In this document: positions 45,501 through 54,311 of the stretch, piece by piece | How the letters are laid out: each line of letters starts with the position of its first letter | How positions within the stretch are numbered: position 1 is the first letter of the stretch | Source of the DNA: Solitalea canadensis DSM 3403 | GTDB taxonomy: Bacteria > Bacteroidota > Bacteroidia > Sphingobacteriales > Sphingobacteriaceae | Direction of reading: 5' to 3' | Assembly: GCF_000242635.2 (NCBI RefSeq) | Contig: NC_017770.1 | Location: forward strand, 1,240,001-1,304,000 | DNA: 64,000 nucleotides | Translations under genes and position numbers: made by a program | Notes under the pieces: generated by a model | What the model was told of the DNA's origin: nothing | Seen by the model: the letters and a program-made list of their open reading frames with translations, nothing else | Databases searched by the model: none

Positions 45501-47812
45501 TGTATTTAAGGAGACATACATATCATACCATTGGTCCAGTTGCCTTAATTAAAGTTTTATTATTGCTGATGGGAGGGATACTGTTCGTTGGGTGTAGTAA
45601 TACACGTTATTTGCCCAAGGGAGAAAAGCTTTTTACTGATTTGAATGTAAAGTTTGAAAAACACACTAAAAGTAAAGTAAAAACTTCCACCTTAGCGGAA
45701 ATGGTGCGTCCCCAGCCTAATAGTAAAATATTAGGAATGCGGGTAAAATTATACGCCTACAACATTGCCAAAGAACCCAAAGGCAAAGGGCTCAATTATT
45801 TTTTAAAGAAGAAGTTTGGAGAACCTCCTGTTTTATTTAGCAGCGTTAACTTAAAACGTAATATCGATGTGTTAACCAATTACCTGGAAAACCAGGGCTA
45901 TTTTAATGCAACTGTTAATGCGGATACAGTAGATAGACGTAAGCGGGTAACGGTTACCTTTACCGTAAACCCCGGAGACCGGTATAAAATTAAAGAAGTA
46001 GTATTTCCGAGCGATTCAGATTCATTGAATACCTATATCCGTGAAACTGCAAAACAAACGCTGCTGAAAAAAGGTGACCCATTTATTTTTGAGATTATTA
46101 AGGAAGAACGTGTTCGGATTGATGCTGAGCTTAAGGAAAAGGGATATTTCTACTTTGGTCCGGATTACCTGATTATGCAGGTCGACAGTTCTCACCGGAA
46201 TAATACCGTTAACATTTATATAAAAGTAAAAAAGGATGCTCCCGACAAAGGGCTGCATACCTATCGCATTAATAATATTAATATTTTTCCGAACTATTCT
46301 GCAGATCAAGATAGTTCCGTCGATTTAAAAAATGCCACCGTATATGAGGGCTATAACATAGTTGATCCCAACAAAACGTTTAGACCCATAACCTTTGATC
46401 GTTCCATTTTCCTGGAAAAGAACAAACTTTATACACGTAAAGATCACAATCTGTCGTTAAACAGATTGGTTAACCTAGGTGCATTCAAATTTGTAAAACT
46501 GCAACTTACAGATGTCGACAGCATTTCACGCTTGCTTAACGCTGATTTCTATCTTACTCCTTCACCTAAAAGATCATTGCGTTTTGAAGTAACAGGAACC
46601 TCAAAATCTAACAGCTATGTGGGGTCCGAACTTAAAGTGGAAGCCCGTAACCGAAACTTTTTACGTGGTGCAGAGCAATTTAATTTAAGTGTTGCAGGAG
46701 GTTTTGAAACACAGGTAAACGGTAGCGCCCCGGCATTAAATTCTTATTCATTAACTACTGAAGCAAGTTTGTTTTTTCCTCGGTTTATAACACCTATTCC
46801 TAGAATTAATGAAGCGGGTGCTTTTGCACCCAAAACGAAAGTATCAGCCAGTTATCAAATCTTAACCCGACAAGAGTATTATACCCTTAATTCGGCCAGT
46901 TTAATTTTTGGCTATAACTGGAAAGAGTCGACCCGTAAAGAGCATACATTTAATCTCGTTTCTATAAGCTATGTGCAGCCGTCAAATACCACTGCAAAGT
47001 TCGATAGTTTGCTGCTAACTGATCCCACCTTGCAGACGAGCTTTATGAAGCAGTTTATTATTGGGACCAATTATAATTATATTCTTACCAATCAGTTAGA
47101 AACAAGAAGAGTTAATAATTTTTACGTGAATGCCAATATTGATCTGGCTGGTAATCTAATGGGGTTACTGATAGGTGGTAAGGAATCTGCTGAAAACCCG
47201 GGAAAGATTTTTGGCACTCCATTCTCTCAGTATGCACGGGCATATGTTGATGGTCGGTATTATTGGAACTTCCGCCCTAATGTTACCTGGGCCAATCGTA
47301 TGTTTATGGGCTTTGGTTATGCTTATGGCAACTCATCGGCCATGCCTTACCTAAAACAGTTTTATAGTGGAGGTAGTAATAGCGTGCGTGGTTTCAGAGC
47401 CCGAACCTTGGGGCCGGGTACTTTTCCGCCTGAAACCGATGCTACTTTTCCTGATCAGGCTGGCGATATAAAATTTGAGTTGAATACTGAGTTAAGGGCA
47501 AAGCTGTTTAGTGTTGTCAGAGGAGCTGTTTTTGTGGATGTAGGTAATATCTGGCTGGTAAATGAGAATCCGCAAATACCCGGAGGCAAGTTCAGGGCTG
47601 GTCAATTCTTTAATGAGCTGGCTGTAAGTGCAGGCGCCGGTTTACGTATTGATGTATCTGTTTTTGTATTACGGTTTGATGGAGCTTTTCCGCTTCGTAA
47701 GCCTTATTTGCCCGATGGACAACGGTGGGTAATTGATGAAATCGATTTTGGTAGCAAGCAATGGCGAAATGATAATTTGATCTTGAATATTGCTATTGGT
47801 TATCCATTCTAA
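45500..47812 (+). CDS. tamA: Omp85-family outer-membrane protein (TamA/BamA-like), lipoprotein-type N-terminus
   Basis: A 770-residue outer-membrane protein. The signal region ends in GGILFVGCSNT, a probable lipobox. POTRA-like domains span about 60-380 (YLENQGYFNATVNADTVDRR, LKEKGYFYFGPDYL). The barrel has the Omp85 loop-6 motif in GGSNSVRGFRARTLGPG near 623 and ends in the terminal Phe of IAIGYPF. Coupling with the TamB gene marks it as the TamA-like partner rather than the essential BamA. The symbol is a functional analogy, since Bacteroidota Omp85 subfamilies differ from proteobacterial TamA. Confidence 0.9.
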   Translation: MYLRRHTYHTIGPVALIKVLLLLMGGILFVGCSNTRYLPKGEKLFTDLNVKFEKHTKSKVKTSTLAEMVRPQPNSKILGMRVKLYAYNIAKEPKGKGLNYFLKKKFGEPPVLFSSVNLKRNIDVLTNYLENQGYFNATVNADTVDRRKRVTVTFTVNPGDRYKIKEVVFPSDSDSLNTYIRETAKQTLLKKGDPFIFEIIKEERVRIDAELKEKGYFYFGPDYLIMQVDSSHRNNTVNIYIKVKKDAPDKGLHTYRINNINIFPNYSADQDSSVDLKNATVYEGYNIVDPNKTFRPITFDRSIFLEKNKLYTRKDHNLSLNRLVNLGAFKFVKLQLTDVDSISRLLNADFYLTPSPKRSLRFEVTGTSKSNSYVGSELKVEARNRNFLRGAEQFNLSVAGGFETQVNGSAPALNSYSLTTEASLFFPRFITPIPRINEAGAFAPKTKVSASYQILTRQEYYTLNSASLIFGYNWKESTRKEHTFNLVSISYVQPSNTTAKFDSLLLTDPTLQTSFMKQFIIGTNYNYILTNQLETRRVNNFYVNANIDLAGNLMGLLIGGKESAENPGKIFGTPFSQYARAYVDGRYYWNFRPNVTWANRMFMGFGYAYGNSSAMPYLKQFYSGGSNSVRGFRARTLGPGTFPPETDATFPDQAGDIKFELNTELRAKLFSVVRGAVFVDVGNIWLVNENPQIPGGKFRAGQFFNELAVSAGAGLRIDVSVFVLRFDGAFPLRKPYLPDGQRWVIDEIDFGSKQWRNDNLILNIAIGYPF

Positions 47813-47882
47813 CTTCATTCTACTTGCTTAAGTTGTAGGCAGTTGAGTTTGGGGGTGGTATGTTTTTTGAAACTATTACCTT

Positions 47883-48701
47883 ATGAAACAAGTGCCTGAT
47901 AATAAAGCGATAAGCACAGTTGAGATGGTCTTACAATATGTGCCGTTAACGTTTCAAAATTTCCTTACCGAACTTGGAGGTATGCTTCAGTTCACAGGGT
48001 ACTTTTTGAAGAATACCTTTAAAAGGGGATTTGAATGGACGGAATTTTTACGGCAGAGCTATGAGATCGGCTACCGCTCTATTGGTTTAGTTTCTCTAAC
48101 AGCCTTTATCATGGGGTTGGTTCTCACACTTCAATCACAACCTACATTATCAGATTTTGGAGCTGAATCTTGGCTTCCGGGTATGGTATCTATTTCTATC
48201 GTTCGGGAGATTGGTCCTGTAATAACTTCTTTGATTTGTGCTGGACGAGTAGCCTCCGGTATTGGGGCTGAATTAGGTAGTATGAAAGTAACAGAACAGA
48301 TTGATGCCATGGAAGTTTCAGGTTCTAATCCGATGAAATACCTGGTTGTAACACGTATTTTGGCCTCTACAGTAACTATTCCTTTATTGGTCATACTTTC
48401 TGATGCGATCTCATTTGTTGGTGGTTATGTGGCGGTCAATATCAATTCAGATATGAGTGCGATTCTTTTCTTTAGCAAAGCCTTTGATTCACTTGATTTT
48501 ACTGATTTAATCCCGGCCTTTATCAAAAGTGTGTTGTTCGGGTTTACCATTGGTTTTATCGGTTGTTTTAAAGGTTATAACGCCAATAGTGGTACCGAAA
48601 GCGTTGGTGCCGCCGCAAATTCTGCAGTGGTAACTTCTTCCATCTGCATATTTTTAATAGACATGATAGCGGTACAAATAACCAATGTATTGTATGCATA
48701 A
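47883..48701 (+). CDS. mlaE: MlaE-type ABC transporter permease
   Basis: A 272-residue inner-membrane permease of the MlaE family, with five to six hydrophobic segments. Landmarks are LTAFIMGLVLTLQSQPTLSD, SISIVREIGPVITSLICAGR, IGAELGSMKVTEQIDAMEV and IGFIGCFKGYNA. In E. coli MlaFEDB moves phospholipids between the inner membrane and periplasmic carriers. The stop overlaps the next start by one base (TAATG). It is 70 bp after the Omp85 gene. Confidence 0.93.
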   Translation: MKQVPDNKAISTVEMVLQYVPLTFQNFLTELGGMLQFTGYFLKNTFKRGFEWTEFLRQSYEIGYRSIGLVSLTAFIMGLVLTLQSQPTLSDFGAESWLPGMVSISIVREIGPVITSLICAGRVASGIGAELGSMKVTEQIDAMEVSGSNPMKYLVVTRILASTVTIPLLVILSDAISFVGGYVAVNINSDMSAILFFSKAFDSLDFTDLIPAFIKSVLFGFTIGFIGCFKGYNANSGTESVGAAANSAVVTSSICIFLIDMIAVQITNVLYA

Positions 48702-49504
48702 TGAGCAGTAGTAAGCAACATATTGAACCAAAAGTAAGTCCACAGGCGGAAGATACTCTTGAAAAAGTATTGGAGATCAAACATCTTTCAAAGTCTTTTG
48801 GAGAAAAAGTAGTGCTGAAAGACATCAATCTTGAGCTTTGGAAAGGAGAAAATTTGGTAATGTTGGGGAAATCTGGCCACGGTAAGTCGGTGTTAATCAA
48901 GTGTATAGTTGGTTTGTTGACTCCCGAAAGTGGTGTGCTTAAGGTTTTTAATCAAGAGGTAACTGACTTAAATGAAGATGAACTGCTCGCTTTAAGAAAA
49001 AGAATCGGCTTTCTGTTTCAAAATTCGGCTTTGTATGACTCCATGTCGGTTCGGGAAAATCTTGAATTTCCTTTACAGCGGCAGAAGGAGAATCTTAATA
49101 AAGAAGAAACCGATTCATTGGTCAAAGAGGTGTTGGATGCAGTAGGATTAACGGATGCAATTGATAAAATGCCGGCCGACCTATCAGGAGGGATGCGAAA
49201 GAGAGTGGCCCTTGGCAGAACGCTTATACTTAAACCGGAGATTATGCTTTATGACGAACCAACAACAGGCCTTGATCCGATCACAGCTGCTGAAATAAGT
49301 GAGCTGATACTTGAGGTGCAAAAGAAATACAACACATCTTCCATTATCATTACGCATGACCTGGCTTGTGCACGTACAACGCATAATCGTATTGTGGTGC
49401 TTAAAGAGGGTGAATGCATAGCTGAAGGGTTATTTGAAGAATTGGAAAAATCAGATGATGAATTTGTGCATTCATTTTTTGATAACGTTAGATCATATGG
49501 ATAA
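48701..49504 (+). CDS. mlaF: MlaF-type ABC transporter ATPase
   Basis: A 267-residue cytoplasmic ATPase. Walker A is GKSGHGKS, the Q-loop region FLFQNSALYDSMSV, the signature LSGGMRKRVALGR, Walker B IMLYDEPTTGLDP and the H-loop ITHDLACAR. About 25 extra N-terminal residues (EPKVSPQAEDTLEK) precede the core. Overlaps both neighbours: by one base with mlaE and by eight bases with mlaD, so the three are translated together. Confidence 0.94.
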   Translation: MSSSKQHIEPKVSPQAEDTLEKVLEIKHLSKSFGEKVVLKDINLELWKGENLVMLGKSGHGKSVLIKCIVGLLTPESGVLKVFNQEVTDLNEDELLALRKRIGFLFQNSALYDSMSVRENLEFPLQRQKENLNKEETDSLVKEVLDAVGLTDAIDKMPADLSGGMRKRVALGRTLILKPEIMLYDEPTTGLDPITAAEISELILEVQKKYNTSSIIITHDLACARTTHNRIVVLKEGECIAEGLFEELEKSDDEFVHSFFDNVRSYG

Positions 49505-50237
49505 TGTAAAGAAAATAAAACTGGGCTTTTTTGTGCTTTTAACATTCCTGTTAATTGTTGTGGCTGTTTTTATGATTGGTCGTAATCAAAAGTTGTTTAG
49601 CAGTACTTTTTACGTTACAGCTTTCTACAAAAATATTGGAGGGTTACAGGTTGGCAATAATGTGAGATTTTCGGGAATTACCGTAGGTATTGTAGAACGG
49701 ATAGAACTGGTAACTGATAGCACAGTGCGGGTGGACATGCAAATTGAGGAAAAAGTGAGAAAGTTTATTAAAAGGGATGCCGTTGCAAGTATAGGATCGG
49801 AAGGTTTAATGGGCGACAAAATGATCGTTATTACTCCCGGTAAAATTTCTTCGCAACCGATTCAGCCCGGAGGAAGATTGATAAGTGCAGAACCCATGGA
49901 TATGGACAAAATCATCAACCAAATTGGAGATATAGCTGGAAATGCATCGCAAATTACAAATGATTTGGCGGCAATAACTGGGCAAGTCACCAAAGGAAAA
50001 GGTTCTCTTGGCCGTTTGATTTATGATGATGAAATAGCAGATGATATAAAGGGAACGATGAAGAATGTAGAAAAGGGTACTAAAGGATTTGAGGAAAATA
50101 TGAATGCCCTAAAAAGTAATTTTTTACTCAGAGGATATTACAGGAAAAAGGAAAAAGAAACTCAAAAACAAAAAGAAAGAAAAGTTGATAGTCTACAGAA
50201 ATCAAAAGAAAATGACAACGAAAAGAACCGGGATTGA
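49497..50237 (+). CDS. mlaD: MlaD-type MCE-domain protein
   Basis: A 246-residue periplasmic protein anchored by an N-terminal helix (LGFFVLLTFLLIVVAVFMIG). An MCE domain at 38-118 reads FYKNIGGLQVGNNVRFSGIT, VGIVERIELV and GSEGLMGDKMIVI. After it comes a helical, charged tail (QKQKERKVDSLQKSKE). MCE proteins form the lipid-binding ring of Mla complexes. I start at ATG 49497, which overlaps the mlaF stop by eight bases; an upstream in-frame TTG at 49434 would run through the mlaF gene. Confidence 0.92.
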   Translation: MDNVKKIKLGFFVLLTFLLIVVAVFMIGRNQKLFSSTFYVTAFYKNIGGLQVGNNVRFSGITVGIVERIELVTDSTVRVDMQIEEKVRKFIKRDAVASIGSEGLMGDKMIVITPGKISSQPIQPGGRLISAEPMDMDKIINQIGDIAGNASQITNDLAAITGQVTKGKGSLGRLIYDDEIADDIKGTMKNVEKGTKGFEENMNALKSNFLLRGYYRKKEKETQKQKERKVDSLQKSKENDNEKNRD

Positions 50238-50328
50238 GTCCAAAAAGTTAACCGTTATTTAGAGTCGCTCTAATAATGCTTTTTATTATAAAACGTGTTC
50301 GATAGTTTATTACCAAATCAATAATAAC

Positions 50329-50703
50329 ATGGAAGAGGAAAAAATATTTCAGTTACATAGTTTAACCGACAAATTGAAACGACAATTGGAATTGAAGATT
50401 GATCTTTTGACACTTCAGGTTAACGAAAATGTAGCCAAGGCGGCAGCAACCATTATCACAAGAGGTATTTTGATAGTAATAATGCTTTTGTTCGTGGTAT
50501 TTGCTACCATAGGGCTTGCATTTTACTTAGGCACACTATATAATAGTCTATGGCAAGGTTTTTTGGTAGTGGCAGCAGGTTACCTACTAATAGGGTTAAT
50601 CACTTTCTTCATAAAGGACGGTATCGTAGAAAAACCGTTGGTCAATGTGTTTATAAGAATATTATTTAAATCAAAAAATGATGAGCAGGCTAAGCAAAAT
50701 TGA
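50329..50703 (+). CDS. Small membrane protein, phage-holin-like (DUF1469-type)
   Basis: A 124-residue protein with an amphipathic N-terminal helix (LHSLTDKLKRQLELKIDLL) and two transmembrane helices (ITRGILIVIMLLFVVFATIGLA and WQGFLVVAAGYLLIGLITFFI), separated by a short polar turn. This is the layout of proteins annotated as putative Actinobacterial Holin-X or phage holin family. In a non-phage setting such proteins are of unknown role. It overlaps the next gene by 26 bp, so the two are a unit. Confidence 0.7.
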   Translation: MEEEKIFQLHSLTDKLKRQLELKIDLLTLQVNENVAKAAATIITRGILIVIMLLFVVFATIGLAFYLGTLYNSLWQGFLVVAAGYLLIGLITFFIKDGIVEKPLVNVFIRILFKSKNDEQAKQN

Positions 50704-51019
50704 ATCCTTGCAGGATCTCTATGAGGAACGAAAAAGATTAGAAGTGTTAAAATATCAGAATGAGCTATTGATTAAGGAAGAGTTGAACGATCTTAAACAA
50801 CATATTAAGCCATTAACTAATATTTTGGGTGCATTTTCGGGTAATAAAGATGGAAAATTAAGCACAGTTGGGTTATTGGCAAAGGGTGCAAAGGCTGCCT
50901 TGCCGTTTGTAGCTTCAACTGTTATTGGAGGACCCAAAGTAGGTGTGCTAAGTGTGGCAGCTTCACTTGTTTCCAGATTGTTTCGAGGGAAATCAAAAGG
51001 CAGTAAGGAGAAAAAATAA
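50678..51019 (+). CDS. Small coiled-coil and Gly/Ala-rich protein of unknown function
   Basis: A 113-residue protein not recognised by family. The first 45 residues form a charged helix (LYEERKRLEVLKYQNELLI). The rest carries a hydrophobic Ala/Gly stretch (ALPFVASTVIGGPKVGVLSVAA) that could be one membrane segment, then a basic tail (FRGKSKGSKEKK). ATG at 50681 is an equally good start. It overlaps the holin-like gene and probably works with it. Bacteroidota pairs like this often follow stress or envelope genes. Confidence 0.65.
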   Translation: MMSRLSKIESLQDLYEERKRLEVLKYQNELLIKEELNDLKQHIKPLTNILGAFSGNKDGKLSTVGLLAKGAKAALPFVASTVIGGPKVGVLSVAASLVSRLFRGKSKGSKEKK

Positions 51020-51040
51020 AAGGCCGTAAAAACGACCTTT
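51019..51040 (+). terminator. Weak terminator after the envelope operon
   Basis: AAAGG-C-CGT and ACG-A-CCTTT pair with one internal mismatch around AAAA. It overlaps the stop codon of the 50678-51019 gene; the T-run is short. Confidence 0.4.
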
Positions 51041-51101
51041 AAAAACCAATTAAAACTAAAGTGTTTAACTTTTTACTCTTCTGCTAACAGAAGAATCGAA
51101 A

Positions 51102-51203
51102 CTACCATTCACTAAAGGAACTTACCATAAAAAAGATGGTAATGATGGCAAAAATGATAAGGTGTTTCAGCTTAAATTCGAATTCTTTTTTCTTCCTTTT
51201 CAT
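51102..51203 (-). CDS. 33-residue small membrane protein
   Basis: ATG to TAG encodes MKRKKKEFEFKLKHL, then a hydrophobic segment IIFAIITIFFMVSSF and SEW. A basic N-terminus plus one helix is the usual form of Bacteroidota mini-membrane proteins. Conservation is unknown. It lies within the 626-bp gap 51020-51645. Confidence 0.45.
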   Translation of the reverse strand: MKRKKKEFEFKLKHLIIFAIITIFFMVSSFSEW

Positions 51204-51269
51204 AAGTATGGATTAAGAGTTAGAAAAAATGTCCGGTAAATAAGAACTTATTATTGAGAGCATTTTTAG

Positions 51270-51419
51270 TTACGGTGTTTTGTGAAACAAACTAAGAGCA
51301 ACAGAAATAATCGATAAAATCAAAAGTAAGTGTATTACTTTTCCGGTACCTTCTACTGTTATTCCCAGAATCCAACCAATCAGCAAAATTGCTGCAATGA
51401 GATTTAGCGTCGTTTTCAT
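51270..51419 (-). CDS. lmo0937-family mini-membrane protein
   Basis: A 49-residue protein, MKTTLNLIAAILLIGWILGI followed by a GTGKVIHLLLILSIISVAL segment. This is two short helices around a Gly turn, as in the lmo0937 family (role unknown, often stress-induced). A paralogue is encoded at 58065-58220. Confidence 0.7.
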   Translation of the reverse strand: MKTTLNLIAAILLIGWILGITVEGTGKVIHLLLILSIISVALSLFHKTP

Positions 51420-51645
51420 AAATTCAAATCCTTAACAACACTATTGAAATATTTATGCCACTGCCAATAAAAAAGTATAATAAACGGTAACCGGGGGGTA
51501 TTGTTGTGAAAAGCAGTATTTTATTTCGATATAAAATAAAAAAGTGTTGTGGAATTTGTTTCTCAACTGATTGCATAATAGTACGATATTCAGTACAAGG
51601 TCACGTACTTATGTATTTAAGCAGTTTAATGATCTTAGCATTGTA

Positions 51646-52677
51646 ATGAAAAAAAACTCACTGTTAACTTTTAACTCAAAAAGCATTTATTGCCCCCAGG
51701 CAAATATTCATATAGATCCATGGGTTCCGGTCGAACGAGCCATTATAACTCATGCTCATAGTGACCATGCTAGATGGGGGTGTAAGCATTATTTGGCCCA
51801 TAAAGACTCTGAAGCTATTCTGCGAATGAGGTTGGGAGAAACCATCTCAATTCAAACGGTGGAGTATGGAGAAGAATTTACGATTAATGGAGTTAAATTC
51901 TCCCTACATCCGGCCGGACATATTATTGGTTCAGCACAAGTTAGGGTTGAGCATCAGGGAAATGTTTGGGTGGCAAGTGGGGATTATAAATTACAGGACG
52001 ATCATTTTTCAGCACCTTTTGAATCTGTAAAATGTAATGCCTTTATAACTGAATCGACATTTGGATTGCCGATTTATAAATGGCAACCACAACAAATGGT
52101 AATGGATGAAATAAAAGAATGGTGGCAACAAAATCGTTTACAAGGGAAAACAAGTGTGCTGATGGGGTATGCCTTGGGTAAGATGCAGCGGTTGATTAAA
52201 AATTTACAGCCTTTTGAAGCGCCTGTTTTTGCTCACGGAGCCATATTTAATGTGAATGAACGACTACGTGAAGCCGGATATGATCTTCCATTTGTTCCAC
52301 TTGTTACCCCTGATATGGATAAAAGAAGGTTTAATGAGGCACTCATATTTTCAACGGGTTCTGCCATGAATTCGGGGTGGATGAAAAAGTTTGAACCTTA
52401 TTCTATTGGATATTGCTCTGGATGGATGGCTATTCGTGGTGCTAAAAACAGAATGGCCATTGATCGCGGTTTTGTACTTTCAGATCATGCCGATTGGAAT
52501 GATCTGAATACAGCCATTGCAGCATCTGGTGCTGAAAAAGTATTTGTAACACATGGATATACAGATGTTTTTACACGTTGGTTAAATGAGCAGGGTATTT
52601 CCGCTAAAGAGGTGAAAACGATGTATGGCGACGAACAAGAGGAAATCGCAGAAACCTTAAAGGAGCAACAGTCATGA
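51646..52677 (+). CDS. Ligase-associated DNA exonuclease (metallo-beta-lactamase fold)
   Basis: A 343-residue nuclease of the SNM1/CPSF-like metallo-beta-lactamase superfamily. The metal site motif HAHSDHARWG is near residue 38; ASGDYK, TESTFG and the late FVLSDHADWND and VTHGYTD motifs follow. This is the exonuclease of the ligase-associated DNA damage response cluster. I start at ATG 51646; an upstream TTG at 51571 adds 25 residues without family character. The stop overlaps the ligase start by four bases (ATGA). Confidence 0.92.
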   Translation: MKKNSLLTFNSKSIYCPQANIHIDPWVPVERAIITHAHSDHARWGCKHYLAHKDSEAILRMRLGETISIQTVEYGEEFTINGVKFSLHPAGHIIGSAQVRVEHQGNVWVASGDYKLQDDHFSAPFESVKCNAFITESTFGLPIYKWQPQQMVMDEIKEWWQQNRLQGKTSVLMGYALGKMQRLIKNLQPFEAPVFAHGAIFNVNERLREAGYDLPFVPLVTPDMDKRRFNEALIFSTGSAMNSGWMKKFEPYSIGYCSGWMAIRGAKNRMAIDRGFVLSDHADWNDLNTAIAASGAEKVFVTHGYTDVFTRWLNEQGISAKEVKTMYGDEQEEIAETLKEQQS

Positions 52678-54269
52678 AATTATTTACCAACCTGTTTCTT
52701 CAGCTTGATCGTACCAATAAAACGAATGAAAAAGTAGCCTTGCTTAAGGCTTATTTCCTGATAGCCCCTGATAAAGATAAATTATGGGCATTGGCACTAT
52801 TTACTGGTCGTCGTCCGCCGCGAAAAGTTAAAACTACGCAGGTTCAGCACTGGGCCATGCAACAGGCAGGTATTCCTGAGTGGCTATTTCGTGAAAGTTA
52901 TAATAGTGTTGGTGATTTGGCTGAAACCATTTCATTGATTTTACCCGAATCAGCATCTGTTGCAACTAAAACCATGAGCGAATGGTTTGATTATCTGTCG
53001 AAATTAAACTCAGCATCAGACGAAGAAAAGGAAAAATTGATTACAGATGCATGGAAACAACTTGGAACTTTTGAAACCTTTGTTTTCAATAAATTGCTGA
53101 TGGGTAGTTTTCGGATTGGCGTTTCACAAACTTTGGTTATTAGGGCTATAGCCGAAGCTTTTGAAATAGAGCCTGCCGTTGTTGCTCATCGCATTATGGG
53201 ACAATGGAATGCTTTTGAAACTTCATTTGAAGGGCTTATTCATGCTGAAAATAGTGCAGATGAATTATCCAAGCCGTATCCTTTCTATTTGGCTTATGCT
53301 ATCGAAAGTGATATTGAAAATTTGGGTGCTGTCGAAGAATGGTTTGCCGAATGGAAATGGGATGGTATTCGCTCGCAATTAATCTACCGAAATAATGAAT
53401 TGTACATCTGGTCGAGAGGGGAAGATCTGATGACCGACAAGTTTCCTGAGTTGCATGTGTTAAAGGATTATCTTCCGGCAAACGTAGTTATTGATGGCGA
53501 ATTGGTTTGTTTTGCTAATGACAAACCACTGCCCTTTAATCTGCTTCAAACACGAATTGGGCGTAAAAACCTAACAAAGAAAATACTGACGGAGGCTCCT
53601 GTTGTAATATTGGCTTATGACCTTTTGGAGTACGAGGGGAATGATATTCGGGATAAACCTCATGCAGAACGTCGTGCATTACTTGAAACTGTAGTTCAGC
53701 AAGTAAACATGCCTTATTTATTACGATTATCGCCTTTAGTTAATTTCAATGAATGGAATGAGCTAAAGCTGTTGCACCTACAATCGCGGGAATTGGCTGC
53801 GGAAGGCTTTATGTTAAAAAGAAGGAGTGCAACTTATCAGGTTGGTCGTAAAAAAGGCGACTGGTGGAAGTGGAAAGTTGATCCATTAAGTGTTGACGCA
53901 GTATTGGTGTATGCCCAAAAAGGGCATGGAAGAAGGGCCGAGCTATATACAGATTATACATTTGCTGTTTGGGATGAAGAAGGGAAATTAATTCCATTTG
54001 CAAAAGCTTATTCCGGATTAACGGATGAAGAAATAAAAATAGTCGATCGTTTTATCAGGCAAAATACACTTGAGAAATTTGGTCCTGTTAGAACCGTAAC
54101 ACCTGAATTGGTTTTTGAAATTGGTTTTGAGGGTATAAATGCTTCGAGCCGACATAAATCAGGTATTGCTGTACGATTTCCCCGTATCTTAAACTGGAGA
54201 AAAGATAAACCTGTTGAAGAAGCGGATACATTAGAAAACCTTCGAAATATGCTATATCAATTTAAATAA
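52674..54269 (+). CDS. ATP-dependent DNA ligase
   Basis: A 531-residue ligase. The N-terminal 200 residues are the helical DNA-binding domain of LigI-like enzymes (FNKLLMGSFRIGVSQTLVIRA). The nucleotidyltransferase domain has motif I KWDGIR near residue 228, motif III DGELVCF, motif IV EGFMLKRR and motif V WWKWK. An OB-fold domain follows (VLVYAQKGHGRRAELYTDYTF). It is the second gene of the ligase-associated repair cluster and overlaps the exonuclease gene by four bases. It is distinct from the NAD-dependent replicative ligase. Confidence 0.94.
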   Translation: MKLFTNLFLQLDRTNKTNEKVALLKAYFLIAPDKDKLWALALFTGRRPPRKVKTTQVQHWAMQQAGIPEWLFRESYNSVGDLAETISLILPESASVATKTMSEWFDYLSKLNSASDEEKEKLITDAWKQLGTFETFVFNKLLMGSFRIGVSQTLVIRAIAEAFEIEPAVVAHRIMGQWNAFETSFEGLIHAENSADELSKPYPFYLAYAIESDIENLGAVEEWFAEWKWDGIRSQLIYRNNELYIWSRGEDLMTDKFPELHVLKDYLPANVVIDGELVCFANDKPLPFNLLQTRIGRKNLTKKILTEAPVVILAYDLLEYEGNDIRDKPHAERRALLETVVQQVNMPYLLRLSPLVNFNEWNELKLLHLQSRELAAEGFMLKRRSATYQVGRKKGDWWKWKVDPLSVDAVLVYAQKGHGRRAELYTDYTFAVWDEEGKLIPFAKAYSGLTDEEIKIVDRFIRQNTLEKFGPVRTVTPELVFEIGFEGINASSRHKSGIAVRFPRILNWRKDKPVEEADTLENLRNMLYQFK

Positions 54270-54311
54270 AAAGCATTATTAGGCTGAAGCCAATAAATAA
54301 ATAAATCTATT

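Noticed and set aside
45500-47812. BamA as the identity of the Omp85 protein
   Set aside because: Translational coupling to a TamB-like gene and the lipoprotein-type N-terminus favour a TamA-like role; no skp/OmpH or bam neighbours are seen.
48568-48900. 110-codon minus-strand ORF
   Set aside because: It is antisense to the mlaE-mlaF junction, which is well supported by motifs.
49434-49496. Longer MlaD start at TTG
   Set aside because: It would extend MlaD through the end of mlaF with non-family residues; ATG 49497 gives a normal membrane-anchor start.
50329-50703. Prophage holin
   Set aside because: No phage structural or lysis genes are around; two-helix proteins of this type are common in non-phage Bacteroidota loci.
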